From Septoria linicola (Eukaryota > Ascomycota > Dothideomycetes > Mycosphaerellales > Mycosphaerellaceae), in NCBI GenBank assembly GCA_024114885.1, contig CP099422.1:434001-498000 (forward strand): a DNA stretch of 64,000 nucleotides. Reading direction: 5' to 3'. The stretch's first letter is position 1. Each line of letters begins with the position of its first letter. The position numbers and the translations under genes are program-made. This document shows positions 57,615 to 64,000 of the stretch, piece after piece. The notes below the pieces were generated by a model. It saw only the letters and a program-made list of their open reading frames with translations, made no database searches and had not been told where the DNA came from.

Positions 57615-58091
57615 TGTTACGAGGTCATCGGCTAAACCTCGGCTCGAGGTGCCGGATCATCCAGTCGTTACTTCCTAGACAACTTGCACAACCACAGCCT
57701 CAAAACTCATGATGTTCAAATAGTACTGTACAACTTGCCCATGCCATTGGTTCACTAACCAGCAATGTACCGTCGTCCAGGACATTGTTAGTGATATGCT
57801 CTTGAGAACACCCATCTTACATCTTCGTTCCGATTTCTACTCGCCAAGCAAGAAACACTCCGGCGTGACTATCAAGATGTCACTAAAACTGCGATATAGG
57901 TCAATCACACATTGAAAAGCTTCCGACCATGGTTGATGCTGCTAGAAATATGCGCCATGACACACCATACAGTCGTGAAGTAAAATTCGAGAGGAGCAAG
58001 CACGCATAACAAACGAGACGTGGATCTCATGCATTTAACTGATGCCACGACATGGCTCCGCGTTTCAGCGACTTCATTCAGTCCTCACTAC
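57615..58091. other. Intergenic between converging genes
   Basis: 477 bp, A/T-richer than the flanking genes, holding two 3' ends. Nothing else recognised. Confidence 0.45.
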
Positions 58092-59863
58092 TCAATAATC
58101 TCTAACCCCCTCAACCAGCACCACAGGCCCCTTGTAAACATGCCTCGCTCTCACAACCCAATCAATCGCCGCAATCACAGCCACAGCAATAAACATAACC
58201 ACAGCCCAATTGAAATCCACCAGTGAAGGATTCCTCACATTCGGCCAGAATACCCAGAAGAAGCAGAAACTCGAGTACAGCAGTCCTGCAGTATTGATCG
58301 CAACTCCAAATCTTCCCAGACTCCATCTCGCTTTGGGTAGCATTTCTGGGTGGTAGATTCTCCTGTAGAGAACACATGCAATGGAGATTTGGTAGGTGAT
58401 CATGAGCGAGGTCAAGTTGAGCGAGATGATGGCGTTGAAAGCCACGTCGGAGCCGAAATTGATGAATGAGAGGACGATGGTGAAGGCGCAGGTTACGATG
58501 ACTGCGTTAGCCGGGACTTCGAGTTTTGTGTTGACTTTGCTGATCCAGCCAGAAAATGGGAGGCCGTTGTCTCGAGCGAATGACCATGTTTGGCGGGAGG
58601 TGGAGAGGTTGTAGGACAGCGTTCCGGCAAAGAGGAGGATGATGACGATCGAGCTCAGTGCGTTGACAGCTGGCAGGGAGAAGGCGTTTTGGAAGACGTA
58701 GAGGAATGGATAGTCTTCGTTCAGAGCACCTTCGAGATCCACGACCGAGAAGAGGAATGTGACCAGGAAGACGACTCCGAGACCGCCGTTCAAGAGGTAG
58801 GATCCGATCATAGCCCTTGGGACAGTGACACTAGCGTCCTTGATCTCCTCGGACATGTGGGCTGCAGCATCTGAACAAATGCAAGCATAGATGGCACTGA
58901 TCTGTCCAACCATGAGCGCAAGACCCATTGACTGCCAGTCACCTCCGTTGTAGAACTCGGTGAAGACCACGGCGGCAGAGTTACGTGGCGCCAGGACCCA
59001 GATGCAGACGATGATCGTTAAAAACCCGAAGACGTGTAGGATGAGCATGAGGTTCTGGAACACTGGCATCGCATTTCCGCCGTACACGTTGGCCAACAGA
59101 ACAATGATAGTGATTGCCCAGACACAGAGCGTTCCCTGCCAGTTGGTAGCTGTGTACGAGGGAGTGTTAAGAGCTGCAGCACTTTGGATCAAGGTTCCAA
59201 CGAGGAAAGGTCCAGATGCAGTTCCAGCCTGCCATGAGAGTGTGCTCATCCAGCCTGTGAAATATGATAGCAGCTTCTGATACTTTGGAGGCGCAAACTC
59301 AGAGACCCTAGAATCAAGTCAGTCGTGTCCTAGCATGAGACTTGGAGATATCTCACCAGTGATACTGCCCACCACTCGTTGGTGCCATTGAGGCCCTGTG
59401 ATATGTCAGTCGTGTTATGGACAAAAGCGCTGGACTACACATACATCTCTGCCAGACTGATGACCACAAACGAGAATCCACAGAAAGTCCAAATATATGA
59501 CCAGAACAAGCCTGCCAGGCCACCGCTGTACATGCCCTGGTACGATGCAGCCAGCAGCACCTCCCATGTTCCCTGCAGAATGACCACGAATGCAATCGTG
59601 GAAAGACCTCTGAAGTTGCGGCGAAGTTCCTGCTTCTTGCCCATGCGGGTCATGTCCCTCTGATCATGTCTCGTGAATCCATCATCTTCCCGCGAGTTCT
59701 TCAGATGTCCATGGTAGTCCAACTCATCGTCGTGCCCATCATCTATGCGATCAAACGGCTTGACATCGCGCGAGGTCTGCGATGCCTGTGTCTTCGTAAT
59801 GACATCGTTAGCAGCGAGGGGATTTGGCTGCGCCGAGGAGGACGAGGATGAAGGAGAGACCAT
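58092..59863 (-). CDS. APC-superfamily amino acid/GABA/choline permease
   Basis: Exons 59445-59863, 59357-59395 and 58092-59307 give 557 aa from ATG 59863. A polar N-terminus is followed by the family opening RRNFRGLSTIAFVVILQGTW, TM1-2, and after two introns the signature ASMAPTSGGQYHWVSEFAPP. Next come the helices, VYGGNAMPVFQNLMLILHVF, HMSEEIKDASVTVPRAMIGS (TM8 region), TSRQTWSFARDNGLPFSGWI and a typical C-terminus. The length and about 12 helices match fungal Uga4/Hnm1-type transporters for GABA, choline or amino acids; the substrate cannot be fixed. Intron 2 leaves a 39-nt exon. The frame is intact, unlike the two MFS genes in this window. Confidence 0.92.
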
Positions 59864-60596
59864 CGCGACGGCAGCAATGCGACAGCTAACAACACGACAG
59901 AGCGCACGACAGCAGGAAGAGATGAAGAGGAACAGAACCTGCAGTCCACTCTAAGGTGCATGTGGCACGCTCACCTGTTCGCGAGTCTACTGGGTCCTTC
60001 AGCTAACGCAAAGCAGCACGAAACCCGCACTACTGCACGCACAACGCATGGCATTACCAAGATGCGCCGTCCGAGGGAAGCCTTCTAGAAAGAAGGGTCC
60101 TGCATTGATCCGCTGCGGCAGGATTTCTTCCTGCTCACATGTGTGCTACGGGGTGCATCTGAAGGCGGCCGGCTGTGACATGTTGACCATGCCGGCTCCT
60201 GGATTGGCAGTATCAGCTGGCTCAGCATGCAAGGCGTGAGATTGGACGTGAGATTTCTGGTGGGTGATTCGATGAGGTTGGCTGCAGGCGAGGTGTGGGA
60301 GAGGTGGAGCCCCAATCAACAGGGTTTCTCCTGCCGTCGGCCCAGATTAGGTTCTCGAGCCGATAGACTTCACTTGGCGGAGCATGAAACATAGATTTCT
60401 TTACAAGCACAGGTCGCGCATTGGACAATACGACCTGAGGAAGTGGAGACCTTGGCAGGCGACATACGGACATCTCATCTAGAGAAAGTGGTCTCACGCC
60501 ACTTTGACAACCGCCAAGGCGTGCGGCACAGCGCCAGCAAAATAATTACTCATTTGTTGTCGGAGCAAGTTGCCAAGCTGGGTAGTTACGGAGGCC
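59864..60596. promoter_or_regulatory. Divergent intergenic region, permease / WD40 gene
   Basis: 733 bp between outward-facing starts, holding both promoters. Several 60-90 codon frames lack motifs. Confidence 0.45.
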
Positions 60597-61817
60597 ATGT
60601 CGCGCTCCAATGATCCAGGGCACTACTTCCAAACGACAGATGCACTCGCAACAACAGAACGCAAGGCTGCAAAGTCCAGGAACAAGCATGGAGATCCGAT
60701 CGAGCTGTCATCGAAAGTCCTGGCAGCAATTGCGGATCCATCCAACGACAATGCCGTGTATGTCGCAGAAGCAGTTGGCGAGATCAGGAGAGTAGATTTG
60801 GAAGTGTGTAAGAAGGTCTGCACTGATTGATGTGTTTGTCATGCTGACTTCTTCCAGAGCCGCAAAGTCTCAAAGATCTTCGACCAGAGTGCAGCACCAT
60901 TAACATGTCTCACGATATGCCCCATTACCAAGACTCTGTTCACAGGAAGCTGGGACAAGGTCATCTATGCCATCCCACTTGACGACCCGAGCAGTGTACG
61001 GAAACTCTCCGGCCACTCAGACTTCTTGAAATGTGTCCTTGCCACTTCTCTGAAAGGCAAGCCCATCCTCATCTCCGGCAGCGCAGACGCAACAATTATA
61101 GTCTGGGACATCGAGTCTGGCAAGCAACTCTACAAGCTCAAAGGCCACAACAAAGCCTTGGCCGATCTCACTCTCGATCCACTTTCTCTCCCCACAGGAT
61201 CAAACACGCCAGGTGACAGCCTCGCCCTCTTCAGCTCCAGCTCCGACCGTGAAATCCGCCGCTGGCACATTTCCCTCGAAAGTGCATCTGAGCTCTCCGA
61301 ATCTCTAGAAAAGCCCATCCGTGCCCACGATACGAGCGTCTACCGACTCCACTGGGACAGCGAAGGAGATCTCTGGACTGCCTCTGCAGACAAAACCGTC
61401 AAACACCTCGTTCGTAGCCGGGACTGGGAAGCAGACACCACATTACAACATCCCGACTTCGTTCGCGACGTTGTCGTCTTCGAAGACTTAGGCCTCGTAG
61501 TCACAGCCTGCCGGGACGAGGAAGTCCGCGTTTGGGAGATCTCGAGCGGGAAATTGGTCTGCACGTACACTGGTCACTACGAAGAAGTTACAGCTTTGGT
61601 GGCTGTTGGCGGGAGAGAAGTGGTCAGTGTGAGTATCGATGGGACAGTGAGGCAATGGAGCTTGGAGAGGAAGGCTATGTTGGAGTTTGAGGAAGAGTTG
61701 AAGAAAGAGGAAGTCAGTGGGGAATCAGCTGAGAATGAGAAGAAGGCTGCGGGGAGTATGTTGACTGCTGAGGAGGAGGCTGAGTTGGCGGAGTTGATGA
61801 GTGATGATGATGAGTAG
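60597..61817 (+). CDS. WD40-repeat protein with acidic C-terminus
   Basis: Exons 60597-60803 and 60858-61817 encode 388 aa from ATG 60597 (MSRSNDPGHYFQTTDALATT). At least six blades are visible: LTCLTICPITKTLFTGSWDK, PILISGSADATIIVWDIESG, LALFSSSSDREIRRWHI, RLHWDSEGDLWTASADKTVK, VVTACRDEEVRVWEISSGKL and VVSVSIDGTVRQWSLERKAM. The tail is a charged helix ending AELAELMSDDDE. WD40 propellers are protein-binding scaffolds; I cannot match this one to a named complex. The frame is open and codon use is like the core genes, so it is probably a conserved housekeeping protein. Confidence 0.85.
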
Positions 61818-62035
61818 TCTGGCTGGCAATGAATCAACCTGAAGTCGTTCAGCGACGCGCGAAGAGCATGTTGGCGTGCCTTGACGCAGCAATCATCACT
61901 GGCACTGCTGATTTGGAGTAGCGAGCACTGAAGGCGCATATCAACACTTCCTCGGCTCTCCAAACCATGAGCCAGAGATCAGTTTGAGTCAGCGCACGAT
62001 ATAGGCTATATGTGTGACAAAAGATCCATCAGCTC

Positions 62036-62110
62036 AATGATTGTCCTCGGGTCTATGGCTCAGTCAGTAAGTCGTTCACTGCCATGGACGCTCGACTACA
62101 AGGTCAACAC
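62036..62110 (+). repeat. tRNA-like repeat, copy 1
   Basis: Core TATGGCTCAGTCAGTAAGTCG at 62054-62074, preceded by the shared word TGTCCTCG and followed by GACTACAAGG. The first part matches 11 of 12 positions of the pol III A box (TRGCNNAGYNGG), i.e. a tRNA D arm. The anticodon-arm-like hairpin is eroded here. Confidence 0.6.
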
Positions 62111-62346
62111 GGAGACTGCGTCTATGCTTCTCGCTGGCATGCCCAGCATCCTTGAACGTGCAATGGCGTAGACTCTAGGCAATTGTTTTGCCTTTTGCCA
62201 TATCTCTGGCCATGCTGATGATATCCTCCGGCCCGAGCACAACGCTGTAGCGAGCGCTCTTTTGAGAGGATAACAACCTTTGTTTTGCACATAGCTACGA
62301 GCAACCTCCATCAGACTTCATAGAGCTTGCCAGATGGTAAGACCGT

Positions 62347-62426
62347 CACGAACGTCTCCCCTTCCATGGCTCAGTCAGTAAGTCGTCAGATCTCGTGTAT
62401 GCCTGACTAGACAACGGTTCACATGC
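62347..62426 (+). repeat. tRNA-like repeat, copy 2
   Basis: Core ATGGCTCAGTCAGTAAGTCG at 62366-62385, preceded by CGAACGTC. Followed by CCTGACTAGACAACGG and then GGTTCACATGC at about 62416, which resembles a B box (GGTTCGANYCC) at a tRNA-like distance from the A-box-like part. Confidence 0.6.
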
Positions 62427-62605
62427 TGCTACCTGATCTCGCACTCTGAAGGCGTGACCGGTTGGGCGTTAGGACCTAAGCACATGGTAAGGGCGCGATT
62501 GTTCTACTCTTGTGCTACACTACATCGTTACCGAAGAGCCGCTCATCTCTTTTGCCATTCGAGCAGCCAGGATCTAGGGATATATGCGTCTTACAACATG
62601 GCTGT

Positions 62606-62690
62606 CTTGATGATCGCGCTCGCTTCTATGGCGTAGTTAGGAAGTCGTCAATTCTCTTTGACGCTTGATACTCTGACTAAACAAGGTCCC
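62606..62690 (+). repeat. tRNA-like repeat, copy 3
   Basis: Core TATGGCGTAGTTAGGAAGTCG at 62627-62647, preceded by GATGATCGCGCTCG. A small hairpin follows the core: GTCAA, six bases, TTGAC. Then CTGACTAAACAAGG, shared with copies 1 and 2. Confidence 0.6.
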
Positions 62691-63489
62691 TGTCGCGTAC
62701 ACGCAAAGATCTGACCCTGTTGACTCGGAACTACGTAGCGCCGCGCACGTGATAGCCTCCGCGTCTTAGCAAGTAACAACACCTTTACAGTAGGCTACAG
62801 GGGTAATAGGGACTGGATTAAGTTAGTATCTCGTCGGCGGATAAGGTCGGTCTCTACGCACGAGTGGCTGCGGCTTCCTACGAACTTGCAAGCGGGCTAT
62901 AATTTCTGTTACAAAGCTAAGCACGCGTACTACGGCCCTGCTTTACCTTCTTCCCCTTCAACTACTTTACGATAACGATCGCAGGTCTTAAGATTGCGCT
63001 TGCCTTAGACGAATACGTAAAGTGGTTTAACGGTGTAGTAATTACTACAAAGCTTAGTACTATCGGATACGGAGTCTATAGCAATACGTCGAAAGGGCGG
63101 CAGCATAGAAGGACGATTTGTTTACAAATAGGAGTGAAGAGTCTGCATATGCCAAGGGTATTAGGTCACGTGCCCGTTCTTTTTTTTGGCGCACTCTCAG
63201 CCAATCATTTTTGGACCCTGTTTTTTTCGAAGAGTAAGATAGACCTCGTAAACTCGGTCAATGACACGGAGCTTAGAGCTCAGTACTGTACTTCATCGAT
63301 TCTAACTCGATGACAGAGCTGTGGCTCGGGTGCGATTGTTTTGCTCCAGCTCGAGCAACTTCTAGTAAGACGATACCCTGCCGCAGTGGCTCGTAGCAGT
63401 TGTCGTGTAGATCTAAGCTTTTGCCGGTCCCGTGCTCTCTACGAGTAGCCACGGAATAGACTTCATATTATATCTGGAACTTCGATAAA

Positions 63490-63595
63490 CCAACGAACGT
63501 CCTCAGCTCCATAGCTTAGTCAGTAAGTCGTCAGTTCTTTCTGATGCTTGACCTAGCCCACGTTCGCTCTATAAGCTGATGCTTGACCTATAGCA
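63490..63595 (+). repeat. tRNA-like repeat, copy 4
   Basis: Core CATAGCTTAGTCAGTAAGTCG at 63510-63530, preceded by CAACGAACGTCCTC. The hairpin has changed to GTCAG, six bases, CTGAT, a compensated version of copy 3. The following CTGATGCTTGACCTA is itself repeated at about 63576. Confidence 0.6.
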
Positions 63596-63850
63596 TATGG
63601 TATGCGCGTAGCGCGAGCCGACTTCGAAGCTAAGGCGTTCGTTTTGCTCTCTTCCTTTGTGTGTTTTACTTGTCGCTCGAGATTTATATGTGCTAGCTGA
63701 TACATTCTTACATCGAGCCCAGGAGTCAGGCTGCAAAACTTCGGTCAGTCAGCCTCGCTTGGTTGGAAGTCGAGACTAATGGCGTCCTCGCCTTCTGTTC
63801 CTGGATTACAGCCAGCGACGTGTATCAATGATCTAGGAACCCGCCGTCTT

Positions 63851-63925
63851 CAACGATCGTCCTCGTCTGCTTTGGCTGAGTCAATAAGTCGTCAATCCGC
63901 TTTGATGCTTGATATCTGTGAGACA
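63851..63925 (+). repeat. tRNA-like repeat, copy 5
   Basis: Core TTGGCTGAGTCAATAAGTCG at 63872-63891, preceded by CAACGATCGTCCTCG. Hairpin TCAA, six bases, TTGA. Followed by TGCTTGATATCTG, matching copies 3 and 4. Confidence 0.6.
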
Positions 63926-64000
63926 TCATCAGACTGCTTTCTTCCTTGATTCCCTTCTTACGATGCAGGTTCTACAGATCTACGTTAGCAGCCAGCTGTC

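Larger units (their letters stand above)
61818..64000. other. Gene-free, repeat-bearing right end
   Basis: About 2.2 kb with no supported gene. It contains five diverged copies of a tRNA-like repeat (listed separately), short shared words such as GCGATTGTTYTRCTC near 62488 and 63330, and a TA-rich middle (about 62750-63080) that looks like old, mutated mobile-element DNA. I find no reverse transcriptase or transposase reading in it. Confidence 0.5.

Noticed and set aside
61818..64000. Telomere or subtelomeric end
   Set aside because: No TTAGGG arrays and no RecQ-type helicase; the sequence simply reaches the window edge.
1..64000. CRISPR arrays, insertion sequences, rRNA genes
   Set aside because: No regularly spaced direct repeats, transposase reading frames or rRNA-like sequence seen; also not expected (CRISPR) in a fungal nuclear genome.

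Overview
The window is nuclear DNA of a filamentous ascomycete (Pezizomycotina, most likely Dothideomycetes). Evidence: compact genes with 44-115 nt GT-AG introns and CTGAC/CTAAC-type branch sites; a fungal alpha-aminoadipate lysine gene (homoaconitase); a GH92 mannosidase; HET-domain and small F-box-like genes with the 'MLLTQPP' motif; and genes on both strands without operons. The order or genus is inferred, not proven.

Layout. 1-2951 (-) is the 5' part of BMS1 (ribosome biogenesis GTPase), divergent from a three-intron I9-type proteinase inhibitor gene (3308-3700). 4703-8364 holds a broken pyruvate decarboxylase-like gene converging on a broken MFS transporter. 9462-14190 holds a PRPP synthetase with a long disordered insert, a GNAT acetyltransferase and a TMEM33/Pom33-family protein. 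15028-15806 has a HET-domain remnant and a small cysteine-rich secreted protein. 16970-26588 carries a GH92 alpha-mannosidase, phospholipase D, a PNPOx-like flavin protein with a C-terminal membrane anchor, and a cysteine-rich single-pass membrane protein. 28430-30334 is a damaged DAL5-type MFS transporter. 30776-38082 has a long disordered protein, a small acidic-tailed protein, a signal-peptide/single-TM protein and LSM4. 38910-45888 is mixed: F-box fragment, maleylacetoacetate isomerase, several uncharacterised proteins, an NTF2-like protein, a polytopic membrane protein with a 15-bp minisatellite, and a frameshifted alpha/beta hydrolase. 46108-50232 is a divergent amino-acid biosynthesis pair, SER1-like and LYS4-like, with a Gcn4/CPC1-type site between them. 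50771-57614 has a GrpB-family gene, three tandem F-box-like genes (two broken), a broken M35-like metallopeptidase and an uncharacterised protein. 58092-61817 has an APC amino-acid permease and a WD40 protein. From 61818 to the right edge I see no genes. It holds at least five diverged copies of a repeat whose core resembles the D arm (pol III A box) of a tRNA.

The strongest pattern is that core genes (BMS1, PRPP synthetase, PLD, GH92, LYS4, SER1, LSM4, WD40, permease) are open over about 20 kb of coding sequence, while accessory genes (PDC-like, two MFS, hydrolase, F-box, metallopeptidase, HET) carry single-base indels, nonsense codons or lost splice donors. That suggests gene decay under relaxed selection rather than random sequencing error, though reads are needed to decide. 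I found no CRISPR, no insertion sequence, no credible functional tRNA or rRNA gene, no telomeric repeat and no convincing secondary-metabolite cluster.
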